NCBI GenBank assembly: GCA_002420185.1
Contig: DIHO01000019.1
Span: forward strand, 186,001-250,000
Reading direction: 5' to 3'
Source: Opitutales bacterium UBA5694
GTDB lineage: Bacteria > Verrucomicrobiota > Verrucomicrobiia > Opitutales > Opitutaceae
Length of the DNA stretch: 64,000 bases
Below are positions 17,623 through 26,088 of the stretch, piece by piece. Within the stretch, counting starts at the first letter, position 1; the number at the start of each line of letters is the position of its first letter. The notes below the pieces were generated by a model. The model was not told the origin of the DNA. It made no database searches and saw nothing but the letters and a program-made list of their open reading frames with translations. The translations under genes and the position numbers were made by a program.

Positions 17623-18252
17623 ATGACTGCTGTTAACAAAGGCTCACTTTGCGCTTACCTAGTCTTTGCCTTCGTCTTTGTCGGAAATCTGTTCGCCGGT
17701 TTCTACGACGAGGTGAAGCTTAGAGCAGAGCAAGGGGATCCAGAGGCGCAGGACATACTGAGTTATATGTACCAGTCTGGAAAAGGGGTTCCAAGAGACT
17801 TGGAGAGGGCCAGAAGATGGTCGGATTTGAGGCAGCAGGGAGGCGTCAGAGGGATTCGATTGAGTCCTCAAAGACCTCAAAGTCTGCTGATGGGCCAAAC
17901 GGTTCACTCCAGTCCTCGTCGGCCTAATGTGAATACATCTTCTTTCCAGAGCGTTCGAGCACCTCCCCGTCGGCCTGGAAGTCTTGCCGACGTACCAGAA
18001 TCAAGAGCAACTCCTCGTCGTCCATCTCCGAGATCTTCGGACACATGGTCGGACACGAATCTTCGGGAATCCGAACCAGAGCGAATAGAACGTGGCAATC
18101 GAAGTTATCGACGGAAAAAAAAATGGCATAACCGGCTCGCTCAAGGTGGAAAATTGCTCGCCAGTCCGGTGAACTTTACTTTCAAACAGTCAAAACGAGT
18201 GGTCTCGAAGGCGTTCCGCAAGGCCGCTTTCGGAAGCCTTGTGCTGTATTAA
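17623..18252 (+). CDS. Secreted Sel1-repeat protein with PRRP repeats
   Basis: A 209-residue protein with a signal peptide (AYLVFAFVFVGNLFAG) and one Sel1-like repeat right after it (YDEVKLRAEQGDPEAQDILS followed by YMYQSGKGVPRDLERARRW). The middle is a low-complexity region in which a Pro-basic-Arg-Pro motif recurs about every 17-26 residues (SPQRPQ, SPRRPN, PPRRPG, TPRRPS). The C-terminal 50 residues are strongly basic (YRRKKKWH, then QSKRVVSKAFRKAAFG). Sel1 repeats mediate protein contacts; a single repeat after the signal peptide followed by a basic disordered tail is unusual. I do not know its function; it could bind cell wall, nucleic acid or acidic polysaccharide. Confidence 0.7.
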   Translation: MTAVNKGSLCAYLVFAFVFVGNLFAGFYDEVKLRAEQGDPEAQDILSYMYQSGKGVPRDLERARRWSDLRQQGGVRGIRLSPQRPQSLLMGQTVHSSPRRPNVNTSSFQSVRAPPRRPGSLADVPESRATPRRPSPRSSDTWSDTNLRESEPERIERGNRSYRRKKKWHNRLAQGGKLLASPVNFTFKQSKRVVSKAFRKAAFGSLVLY

Positions 18253-18362
18253 GTCACGTGGACAACTTTGATTCAGATTCAAGAGCCTAGTGTGCAAGCT
18301 ATACGCGTGCAACGCTTAACATTGTCGATTTGACAGGTAGGACTGGGACTGAATAATAATCG

Positions 18363-19850
18363 ATGATCCCAAGTTTTAATATGAAGAAAAAAGACTCTAA
18401 AACCTTTTGTTCCATGTCTCGTCGGCATTTCGGTAAGTTGTCTGCTACGGCAATCGCTGGCAGTGCTTTTAGCTTTAACATCTTACCGAGTCACGCTCGG
18501 GGGAATCTTACCAAGCCAACGGTAGTTGGAATCGGAACCGGAGGGAAGGGGAGAGTCGACATCACTCATTGCGATAAAGCGGGATTTTACGTGATCGGGC
18601 TCGTTGATACAGCTGACGCGAAAAGTATGTCGTCAACGGAAAGAGAAATGAAGCGGTTGAAGTCGGTCATTGAAACACGCGAACAATATCCCAATGCCGC
18701 TTTTTTCACTGACTATCGGGATATGTATGAAAAACTTGGAGACAAAGTTGATGCGGTCATCGTATCGACACCGGACCATCATCACTTTCACGCCTCCGCC
18801 ATGGCTATGCAGCGTGGTAAGCATGTCTATTGTCAGAAACCTCTGACTCATGGGATATGGGAAGCTCGCGTGCTGACGGAGCTTGCTAAAAAGCACGGTG
18901 TTAAAACGCAAATGGGCAACCAGGCGCATGCTAACGACCATATGCGACGTTGTGTCGAGCTGATTCGCGCGGGTGTCATTGGTCCGGTGAAAGAAGCTCA
19001 CACTTGGACCAATCGACCCATTTGGCCTCAAGGATTCGCCAAGCCACCTGCGAAGGAAAACGTTCCTTCATGGCTAGACTGGGAGCAGTGGATTGGACCT
19101 GCTCCAGAAGTGGGCTACAATGTGAACATCGCACCCTTCGCTTGGCGCGGTTGGTGGGACTACGGCACAGGGGCCCTGGGCGACATGGCTTGTCATATTA
19201 TGGATATGGCTTATTGGGCCGTGGACCCAGGAGCACCTGTTACGGTCAAGGCTGAGCAGCAAGGGGCCACCGAGGTTTCGCCACCGATTAACTCCAAGGT
19301 GCTATGGGAGTTTACCGCAAACCAATACACGTCGAAAAAGGGATTTAAGTATTTTTGGTACGATGGTTACCTTGACGCTGAATTCGATCGTGACACTTGG
19401 AAGCTTATCAAACACAGCGACGAATTTAATCACCCGAATACAAAGCTACTTGACGGATTGCCGTTCCAGCAGTTTGGCAGCATTGTCATTGGCGAAGAGG
19501 GCAAGTTGATATTTAATCGAAGACATGGTAATTGGTTCCTCCATTCTCGGGCGGGAGTCGATGGGTTTGAATGGCCAGACCAGACCATTGCTCGCGCCAA
19601 GGATCAGGATCCCTACAAGGAATGGTTTGATGCGATTACGGGAAAAATTGGTCAGGCAGAGTCGCATTTCGGGCAGTCGGGACCGTTCGCGGAAACCGTT
19701 CTCCTCGGTGTCTTAGCTCAGCAGAATCCAGATGAGGAACTCGAATGGGATGCCAAGAAAATGGAAATTGTCGGCCGGCCAGACCTAAAGAAACTCGTCC
19801 AGCGCGATTACCGGAAAGGATGGAGATTTAAGGGCTTGATTGACAGCTGA
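18363..19850 (+). CDS. Tat-exported Gfo/Idh/MocA family oxidoreductase
   Basis: A 495-residue Gfo/Idh/MocA oxidoreductase with a twin-arginine leader (S-R-R-H-F-G-K, Arg20-Arg21). ATG 18363 is used; ATG 18381 is an alternative that keeps the leader. The Rossmann motif is VVGIGTGGKGRVD. The usual EKP signature is QKP here (Gln158-Lys159-Pro160 in HVYCQKPLTHG), a variant known in the large PVC subclass of this family. The segment GALGDMACHIMDMAYW holds the likely catalytic His, and FAWRGWWDYGTG precedes it. Length and insert pattern fit the ~450-500-residue exported subclass. Substrate is unknown; probably a sugar derivative released from polysaccharide in the same locus. Confidence 0.93.
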   Translation: MIPSFNMKKKDSKTFCSMSRRHFGKLSATAIAGSAFSFNILPSHARGNLTKPTVVGIGTGGKGRVDITHCDKAGFYVIGLVDTADAKSMSSTEREMKRLKSVIETREQYPNAAFFTDYRDMYEKLGDKVDAVIVSTPDHHHFHASAMAMQRGKHVYCQKPLTHGIWEARVLTELAKKHGVKTQMGNQAHANDHMRRCVELIRAGVIGPVKEAHTWTNRPIWPQGFAKPPAKENVPSWLDWEQWIGPAPEVGYNVNIAPFAWRGWWDYGTGALGDMACHIMDMAYWAVDPGAPVTVKAEQQGATEVSPPINSKVLWEFTANQYTSKKGFKYFWYDGYLDAEFDRDTWKLIKHSDEFNHPNTKLLDGLPFQQFGSIVIGEEGKLIFNRRHGNWFLHSRAGVDGFEWPDQTIARAKDQDPYKEWFDAITGKIGQAESHFGQSGPFAETVLLGVLAQQNPDEELEWDAKKMEIVGRPDLKKLVQRDYRKGWRFKGLIDS

Positions 19851-20037
19851 TGGCTTGTCATTATGGGGTAGGATTAGTTCACGGGCGATCTCCTATCTCC
19901 CTAAAAGGTCGTCGGCGGAAGCCGAGTGTGCATTCTATGGATCGCATCCGTGGACAGCTAAAAGATCGTCCTCGTTAGGCCATTACCAGAACGCTTGAAG
20001 CAGAATAAAGTCGAATTAGGACTAAGGCCTAAGCAGA
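19851..20037. repeat. Intergenic REP-like element
   Basis: Downstream of the oxidoreductase, at about 19872-19892, lies CGGGCGATCTCCTATCTCCC, sharing the GCGATCTCC core with elements near 3986, 22217 and (reversed) 55659. No gene is seen here. Confidence 0.35.
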
Positions 20038-20525
20038 TTGGGACTCATCGCTGTCGAGGCAATGTGGGAAGCAATCAAGGCGTTTCCGCTCGATAGCTCA
20101 CTTGAAAAGTTAAAGGCCTTTGATTCACAAATCTCCGGAACGGTTTCCCGATTGGAACCGGGTCAGGGTGTCGAGCTGCACTCCGATTGTCTTGAGCAAA
20201 GAAAGGTAGTGGTAAGCGAATTGAAGACACAAAATGTAGGGGAATTAATGGTACGTTTCGACACATAGAAAGCGGACGTCTGTTTGGATGGGAAACTACT
20301 GTCTAAAACTCCATTTAAAGCGTTAGGGGTCAGGAAGGGTCGTCGTGAGGTCGTTTTGAAAAAATGGGCTATCGAGACAAGAGCATCTCGGTGACAATCG
20401 AAGACTCAGGCGGCAATGATCTGGGCACAGTGGTATGGGATCCCATTGGAGATGGCGTTCGGATGATTAAATCCGGCTGCAAGTCCCGCGACAAAATTGA
20501 CGTTGAGATTGAGGAAGTGGATTAG
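20038..20525 (+). pseudogene. Decayed PEGA-domain protein gene
   Basis: Three pieces read in order as one protein. The first (20038-20265) is an acidic, helix-forming segment ending GELMVRFDT. An in-frame TAG (20266-20268, one base from GAG) interrupts it; the same frame continues ADVCLDGKLLSKTPFKALGV and KGRREVVLKK, a typical PEGA repeat. At a run of six A (20359-20364) one base appears lost, and the next frame from 20364 continues MGYRDKSISVTIED, the expected end of the PEGA repeat, to TAG at 20525. PEGA domains are short beta domains of surface or periplasmic proteins. The gene is therefore broken by one nonsense codon and one homopolymer frameshift; a sequencing error could explain the latter but not the former. 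Confidence 0.6.
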
Positions 20526-20742
20526 TCGGTCCCGGTGAGAGGCCTCGAAGTGGTGCAAGGGTGCCAGCACTTTGAAGGTAGGGAGCATCAACTAGACCCC
20601 TGCGATTCGGAAATTATGTTTTGATCTTTTCTGTTAATGGAAGAATAGCGAATGAGACTTCGTGTGTTGTGAGGGAAGGCGAGACACGGCAGATGCTGGT
20701 AGAGATTTGAATAGAAGTTCTCTTTTATGGCAGCTGATACGT

Positions 20743-22023
20743 CTAGACCTTTGGTTGCCAGCCTTTGGCGTAGGATCGTTTCCATAGTCTTTGGGCCTGC
20801 GGGTTTTTGAGGATGCGACCGGTACTTGAATCTATGTCCAAAACGGACTGGGTGCGGTAGGCGATGTTTCCAAGATGACACCAAAGGGTACTTTTTTGTC
20901 CCTCGGCGATTTCCTGGGTGAGAGGAATATCGTCGCGGATCGCATCACATAGATTCTGGAAATGAGGGACGTCCCCGGGTGTGCCCGCGGTCTGTTCGAC
21001 TAATTTCCCCTGGGAATCATAGATTGCAAAACCGGCTTTATCGAACGCAATCGAGCCCCCTTCTCCATAAAAGGTGCAAAAGGCTAGATTCTCGTCGTCG
21101 CGCCGATGGCAGCTACTCCCATCCCAAGAAGCACCAACGTCTCCAAAATCGAATTGAGCTGTTCCCGTATCCGGGGTTTCCTGATCATCGTCGAAGTGAT
21201 AGCGTCCTCCTTGATAACTCACTCGAGTTGGAAAATCAACTCCAAGGCCCCACCGGGCAAGGTCGAGAGCATGGACTCCATTGTTGATCAATTCTCCTCC
21301 GCCGTACGTCCAGTGCCAATGCCAATTGTAGTGGATGAGATTGTCTTTGTAGGGTTCCCGAGGAACGGGTCCTTGCCAGAGCTCGTAGTCCAGGTTTTGA
21401 GGCACAGCCGCAGGTTTCCCTCGCCCAATACCGTCTCTAGAGTTCCGGTACCAGGTACGAGCGTATAGCACCTTTCCGATTACGCCGCCCTTGATTTTTG
21501 CCATGCCTTCGATCACGGAAGGGTAGCTGCGACGCTGCGTTCCTTGCTGTACCTTTCGATCGTATTTTCGGGCGGCATCAATCATCCATTCACCTTCCTG
21601 TGGATCGTAGCTTCCTGGCTTTTCAACATAGACATGCTTTCCCGCCTCGCAGGCCAAAATGGTAGCGGGAGCGTGCCAGAAATTTGGTGCTGCGATTGAC
21701 AGGATATCCACGTCGGGGTCTTCGATAATTGTTCTGAAATCAACGACGACCTTGGGATTTTTAGATTGACCCTTGCTCGCTAAGACAGCGCCTTCGACGG
21801 CCCGATCGCGGTCGACATCGCAAACATAGGCAATTTCGACATTGGTTGCTCCCTGAAAGCTTCGTATGTGAGCCAAGCCACGCTTTAGGCCCATTACGCC
21901 TACTCGAAGCTTTCGAGAAGGGGCGTTTTGTCCGTAAACACTGGGTAGGATTGAGAAGGAGGCTGCTCCGAAAAAGCTAGCGGCTTTTACAAAGTCTCTT
22001 CTGGAAAATGGAGAATAATTCAT
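20743..22023 (-). CDS. Tat-exported Gfo/Idh/MocA family oxidoreductase
   Basis: A 426-residue Gfo/Idh/MocA oxidoreductase with a twin-arginine leader (S-R-R-D-F-V-K, Arg8-Arg9) ending near SVYGQ. The Rossmann motif region is VGVMGLKRGLAHI, the signature EKP is in HVYVEKPGSYD (Glu134-Pro136), and the second domain has the GGGELINNGVHALDLARW segment with the likely catalytic His. The WHWHWTYGGGE segment before it is typical of the exported PVC subclass. It is on the reverse strand, facing the forward-strand fusion gene at 22388 with a 364-base divergent gap that probably holds both promoters. Likely role is oxidation or epimerisation of a sugar derivative; the substrate is not evident. Confidence 0.93.
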   Translation of the reverse strand: MNYSPFSRRDFVKAASFFGAASFSILPSVYGQNAPSRKLRVGVMGLKRGLAHIRSFQGATNVEIAYVCDVDRDRAVEGAVLASKGQSKNPKVVVDFRTIIEDPDVDILSIAAPNFWHAPATILACEAGKHVYVEKPGSYDPQEGEWMIDAARKYDRKVQQGTQRRSYPSVIEGMAKIKGGVIGKVLYARTWYRNSRDGIGRGKPAAVPQNLDYELWQGPVPREPYKDNLIHYNWHWHWTYGGGELINNGVHALDLARWGLGVDFPTRVSYQGGRYHFDDDQETPDTGTAQFDFGDVGASWDGSSCHRRDDENLAFCTFYGEGGSIAFDKAGFAIYDSQGKLVEQTAGTPGDVPHFQNLCDAIRDDIPLTQEIAEGQKSTLWCHLGNIAYRTQSVLDIDSSTGRILKNPQAQRLWKRSYAKGWQPKV

Positions 22024-22387
22024 GGCTGTAAGGTGTTTGGATTGGGAATTCTAGATAAATGGTTTAGTAATGATTCAATTTCGGTAATAAACAAGAGCAT
22101 TCCAAAGCTCAGCGGATAGATGTCCAGGACTGGGTTGTATTTTTCTCCGTTAGGGTATTTGCCTAGAAGCTTTTCACAAGCTGCGGGTTGTCGGTGGCCT
22201 CGTAACGGTCTTTGGTCGCGGGCGATCTCCCTGTGCACTAAACCACTTTTCGGCTTGTCGTGTGGATGCTTCATTCAAGCGAAGGTACGGAGCGAAACAG
22301 TTTACCGTGGTTGATCGGGCAGCTGTCATGGGTTCAGGTTGGACGCTTGCCTTTCTGTTCTAAGGTAACCAGATTAAAGGCTGCCTT
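22024..22387. promoter_or_regulatory. Divergent intergenic region
   Basis: This 364-base gap separates divergently transcribed oxidoreductase genes and should contain both promoters, but I could not pick out convincing -10/-35 boxes. It includes the REP-like string GCGGGCGATCTCCCTG near 22216. A reverse open frame (22020-22274) overlaps the downstream start but does not look like real protein. Confidence 0.35.
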
Positions 22388-23971
22388 ATGAAAATCTACA
22401 CTTCCGTTTTATTGATAATTGGTATTGCGCTCCCGAGCCTGTGTACTGGGGCGGTTCGCTCGGACAAGAACCCTAGGATTTTGATTATTGGAGATTCCAT
22501 TTCGATTGGCTTTACGCCTTTTGTTATGGAAATGTTCCAAGGTCGAGCGGAGGTCTTTCACAATCCGGGCAATGCACAGCATACGGGAACCGGTTTGGAG
22601 ATGATCGAACTCTGGCTGGGCGATGAAGACTGGGACCTCATACACTTTAACTGGGGCTTGTGGGATCTGTGCTATCGTCACTCGGACGGAAAACGCCAGG
22701 GAAAAAAAGACAAAGAAAAGGGATCTTTGACCACATCTTTAGACGAGTACGAATCCAATCTAGAATCTCTGGTGGGGCGTCTTCAGGAGACGGGTGCGAT
22801 GCTTTTGTGGGGAAACACGTCTTACGTTCCATCTGGAGAGCCGGGTCGAATTGAGGGAGATGAACTGAAATACAATAAGGTAGCGGAAAAGATCATGCTT
22901 CGTCATGGGGTTCCTATAAACGATATTCGATCGCTTACGTCTGGATTCGAGCCGAATTGGTTCAAGGCTCTTGGTGACGTACATTATACGCAGGAAGGGT
23001 ATCGAGCCATTGCCACGCAAGTGGTCGATTCGATCGAGGCTGTCCTGCCAGAACTTATTTTTAAAGTAGGTATCATTGGACTGGATACTTCCCATGTAAC
23101 GGCTTTCACAAGTCGGTTTAATGACCCCAAGCATAAACAGTATGTGCCGGGTGCAAGAGTCGTTGCCGCTTTTAAAGGAGGGAGTCCAGATATCCCCTCA
23201 AGTGCAGACCGCATCGAAGGGTTTACCCGAACCCTGCAAGACGAGTTTGGGGTTAAGCTGTACGAAACGATCGAAGAAATGTGTCAGCACGTTGATGCGG
23301 TTTTATTGGAGAGCGTGGATGGGCGCCCCCACTTGGAGCAAGCGACACCTGTTTTTGAAGCGGGCTTGCCTTTGTTCATCGATAAGCCGATTGCGGGTTC
23401 CCTCAGAGATGCGATCGCGATCTTTGAGCTAGCCCAGCGTACAGGAGTGCCTTGCTGGAGCTCCTCCTCATTAAGATTTTATCCTGGCGTTGTGGATGTA
23501 GCAGAAAGAGAGAAGGGAGAGCTTAAGGGGGCGATATCCTATGGACCCGCCAAACTGGATCCGCACCATCCGGATTTCTTTTGGTACGGTATCCATCCTA
23601 CGGAGGCGCTATTTACGGTGATGGGACCCGGAGTGAAGACCGTGAGTCGGAGCTTTACGCCAGATAACGATGTCATAACCGGAATTTGGAAGGATGGAAA
23701 GGTAGGAACGGTCTATGGGATCCGTAACTCGAAGTTGGCCTACAAGGTGACTGCGTTTGGAACCGAGGCGATTGTGGAGCAAGAACGCGGAGGGGACTAC
23801 ACGCCGATGCTGCGAGAGATTGTACGTTTTTTCCGCACGGGGGTTTCTCCGGTTACCCTCGAAGAAACCATAGAAATTTACGCATTCATGGAGGCGGCGG
23901 ATGAAAGCAAGCGTCGCGAAGGAGTTCCCGTAATGATTGAAGAGACCCTGATCGCGAATGGCTGGAAGTGA
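22388..23971 (+). CDS. SGNH-hydrolase / Gfo-Idh-MocA-like oxidoreductase fusion, secreted
   Basis: A 527-residue two-domain protein with a signal peptide (VLLIIGIALPSLCTGA). Residues ~28-222 form an SGNH (GDSL-like) esterase domain: block I IGDSIS with nucleophile Ser37, Asn88 in HFNWGLWD, and block V Asp197/His199 in GDVHYTQEGY. Residues ~225-527 are a Gfo/Idh/MocA-like domain: KVGIIGLDTSHV (Rossmann start), DKP in FIDKPIAG (332-334) in place of EKP, and GIHPTEALF as candidate catalytic segment. The two parts are joined without a break in the frame. Each family is common alone in PVC genomes; the fusion is unusual. A sequential role, such as de-esterifying then oxidising a sugar, is an inference. 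The weaker glycine pattern leaves cofactor binding uncertain. Confidence 0.88.
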   Translation: MKIYTSVLLIIGIALPSLCTGAVRSDKNPRILIIGDSISIGFTPFVMEMFQGRAEVFHNPGNAQHTGTGLEMIELWLGDEDWDLIHFNWGLWDLCYRHSDGKRQGKKDKEKGSLTTSLDEYESNLESLVGRLQETGAMLLWGNTSYVPSGEPGRIEGDELKYNKVAEKIMLRHGVPINDIRSLTSGFEPNWFKALGDVHYTQEGYRAIATQVVDSIEAVLPELIFKVGIIGLDTSHVTAFTSRFNDPKHKQYVPGARVVAAFKGGSPDIPSSADRIEGFTRTLQDEFGVKLYETIEEMCQHVDAVLLESVDGRPHLEQATPVFEAGLPLFIDKPIAGSLRDAIAIFELAQRTGVPCWSSSSLRFYPGVVDVAEREKGELKGAISYGPAKLDPHHPDFFWYGIHPTEALFTVMGPGVKTVSRSFTPDNDVITGIWKDGKVGTVYGIRNSKLAYKVTAFGTEAIVEQERGGDYTPMLREIVRFFRTGVSPVTLEETIEIYAFMEAADESKRREGVPVMIEETLIANGWK

Positions 23972-24396
23972 ATATTGAACGCGTTCCAAATCGTTGGATG
24001 ATTCCGAAATCAGCTTCGCTTTCTAAGAAGAAATTTCCCCGTCTGATAAGTGAACAAAAAAGTAAATACCGAGGTTCAGAAAAAGTAAGAGGAGTTTTTC
24101 TAAAAGGTGAAGGGGGTAAGGTGTTTTTCGAATGAGCGAAGCAAAAATAACATAAGGCGATTGTGAATCTAATATGCCAGTATCTACTGCATGTCCGTTT
24201 ATTAAAGATTCTATCGGCTCCCTGAATCTGGGGCATGCGTTTTTCCAGTGATATTCATGGGTGTCACTCTATCGATGTTCCATTTTTTATACTTCAGAAT
24301 TCACGGAATACCAAAAATAAATTGGACTGATTAAATTGTTATGTGGGGGCAAAATCTGGAGTATCCAAACGGCTTGGGTGTCTGTGATTGGTGATG
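23972..24396. other. Intergenic stretch, nothing recognised
   Basis: About 425 AT-rich bases between converging genes. A 45-codon forward frame from ATG 23998 is open but not recognisable. No terminator hairpin with a clear T tract was found. Confidence 0.35.
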
Positions 24397-25296
24397 CTAT
24401 TTTTTGGCAAAGGTGCTTGTCACGAAATCGACCATTTCCGGAACCATGTTATCGCCCCATCCCGAGGAAAAAGCTAGGCTCATGACTTGTTTGGTTGCGG
24501 GCGACATAAAGCTGGGGGCACCCAGATCGTCCGCCATGTTGCTGTAGTAGCCAATATCTTTACGGGCGTTGGCAATGGAGAAGGCGAGCATGTCTTTGGT
24601 CCCGTCGATCGCGTTCGCTTTGATGAAATCCATCATTCCCGAGTGGAGGGGACCGGAAGCCATTACGTTGTACAAGGTTTTCCGATTTAATCCGGCGAGG
24701 TCGGCCATGGCGAACGCTTCGGACAGGGCACAAACCGTAGTCATAGCGAAGAAATTGTTGATCAGCTTCAGAGTGTGGCCCACGGAAATAGTTCCCACGT
24801 GAAAGACGTTCTCGCCCAGGTCCTCAAAGACCGGTTTGGCCCGATTAAAATCCTCTTCGCTTCCGGCCGACATAATGTTGAGCAGGCCATCAATCGCGTG
24901 GTCGGGAGTGCGGCCGAGTGGAGCGTCCATCATGCTGGAGCCTTTCACTCTTAGTGCGGCTTCCAGTTTTAAAGTAGATTGAGGAATGGAAGTACCGAAA
25001 TCGATGACTAGCGATCCGGGTCGGATATTTGCGATTACTCCCTCTGGACCGAACATATTGGCTTCGACCGATGCGGATGTATCCACGCAAAGCATTACAA
25101 TTTGGCTAGCCCGAGCCAGTTCTCCGGGGGATTTCGCCTCTATTGCACCTCGGGTCACTGCGGCTTCAACGGCCTCACGTTTTTTGTGGGCGATTACGGT
25201 CATCGGATATCCGAGAGATTGAAGTCGTGCAACCATGGCCGAGCCCATAAGGCCGAGGCCAATAAATCCGATAGCGGGTTTTTCTGTATTCGTCAT
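24397..25296 (-). CDS. NAD(P)-dependent beta-hydroxyacid dehydrogenase (3-hydroxyisobutyrate dehydrogenase family)
   Basis: A 299-residue cytoplasmic enzyme of the beta-hydroxyacid dehydrogenase family, which includes 3-hydroxyisobutyrate, tartronate semialdehyde and glyoxylate reductases. The N-terminal Rossmann motif is GFIGLGLMGSAMV (10-22). DAPLGRTPDHA (124-134) is the substrate-binding loop, with the family's usual D-A-P-V-S/L-G start; catalytic Lys177 lies in GHTLKLINNFF. Length is standard. With several sugar oxidoreductases nearby, a role in the lower part of uronic or hydroxy-acid breakdown is reasonable, but the exact substrate cannot be read from sequence. It is not in an obvious operon. 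Confidence 0.92.
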   Translation of the reverse strand: MTNTEKPAIGFIGLGLMGSAMVARLQSLGYPMTVIAHKKREAVEAAVTRGAIEAKSPGELARASQIVMLCVDTSASVEANMFGPEGVIANIRPGSLVIDFGTSIPQSTLKLEAALRVKGSSMMDAPLGRTPDHAIDGLLNIMSAGSEEDFNRAKPVFEDLGENVFHVGTISVGHTLKLINNFFAMTTVCALSEAFAMADLAGLNRKTLYNVMASGPLHSGMMDFIKANAIDGTKDMLAFSIANARKDIGYYSNMADDLGAPSFMSPATKQVMSLAFSSGWGDNMVPEMVDFVTSTFAKK

Positions 25297-25396
25297 ATTT
25301 AAGGTTTTGAGTGTCTTTCTGACTAGTTAATAGCTTCGCTTATGGAAGGCTTGCGGTTTGTGATACAAGTCGCAAACATTCAATTAGATTAGAGGA

Positions 25397-25555
25397 GTGG
25401 AAAAGAAAAATCTAGCAGCCGTTTTCATTATTTGGACCGTATTATCGATCGCATCAATTTTCTGTTACGACCAAAGTGGTAACCGCGTTTTCTTCCTCGG
25501 AAATAGCATTTGGGATTTGAGGGGGCGTTCATTAGCCTTTTTTCGGTTTTTTTGA
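25397..25555 (+). pseudogene. Small membrane-protein-like frame, probable remnant
   Basis: A 52-residue frame from GTG 25397 has one hydrophobic segment (LAAVFIIWTVLSIASIF) followed by a short polar tail ending RGRSLAFFRFF. The AGAGGA directly before the GTG is too close to serve as a normal ribosome binding site. Given the fragments that follow, it is more likely a remnant than a real short gene. Confidence 0.25.
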
Positions 25556-25745
25556 AACAACCGGTCTCGACTTCCAGGCCGTAAGTCAAATGCGTAGACA
25601 TGAAAAAGAGTGCGGTGTTGAGCTCCAAGACTTCGGGTGTATTCCTTGGAGCCTTCTTGAGTTAGTCGGAGATGAGCGGATTATCTCACTTATCCGATCG
25701 GGCGGCTATGAAAATGTGATTGCAGAGAACTTCACGTTTGACTGA
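25536..25745 (+). pseudogene. Coding-like fragment, family unknown
   Basis: A frame of 69 codons between two stops reads like a conserved protein C-terminus, with segments GLDFQAVSQMRRHEKECGV and LLELVGDERIISLIRSGGY. It has an internal ATG at 25590 but no clear ribosome binding site. I do not recognise the family. Its stop overlaps the ATG that opens the next fragment. Confidence 0.35.
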
Positions 25746-26040
25746 TGCCAATTTCTAATTTCCCAGCTACAGTCACTATGCCGGTGGTTGATGAGCCTTT
25801 TCCATCGATATTGGAATTCCTAGTTGAGAGGTTTCCCGTATCCATAAATACACATGGCAAGAGCGTATACTTTCGGGTAAGGTACTTGACGAGGATCGTT
25901 GTCCAGTGGCCTTCGATACTGCCTACGCTCCACGAAAGAAACTATTCTATTTTCGTGAAGTGGAAAAAGAGATACCGATTTCTTTTCAGGAGGAAGTCAT
26001 TTACCGAAATCAAAATTTGCTTGTAAAACCTGTCAAGGAT
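25745..26040 (+). pseudogene. RluA-type pseudouridine synthase, N-terminal remnant with frameshift
   Basis: The frame from 25745 or ATG 25778 gives EPFPSILEFLVERFP, then loses the match; shifting frame near 25840 resumes with KYTWQERILSGKVLDEDRC, PRKKLFYFREVEKEIPISF and QEEVIYRNQNLLV. Together this is the N-terminal S4-like and linker part of an RluA/TruC-type RNA pseudouridine synthase, which in intact members continues with DKPHFLPV-T and the catalytic Asp loop. Here it ends at KPVKD and the catalytic domain is gone. So it has one frameshift and a deletion of about two thirds of the gene. Confidence 0.7.
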
Positions 26041-26088
26041 AGTTCACAACGCTGGCTGTTTTGCTCCGTCTTTGGGTTTTCTTGTTGG

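Noticed and set aside
22020..22274. 84-residue reverse frame overlapping the start of the oxidoreductase by a TGA/ATG
   Set aside because: The overlap looks like translational coupling, but the sequence has no protein-like pattern or family, and lies in a divergent promoter gap.
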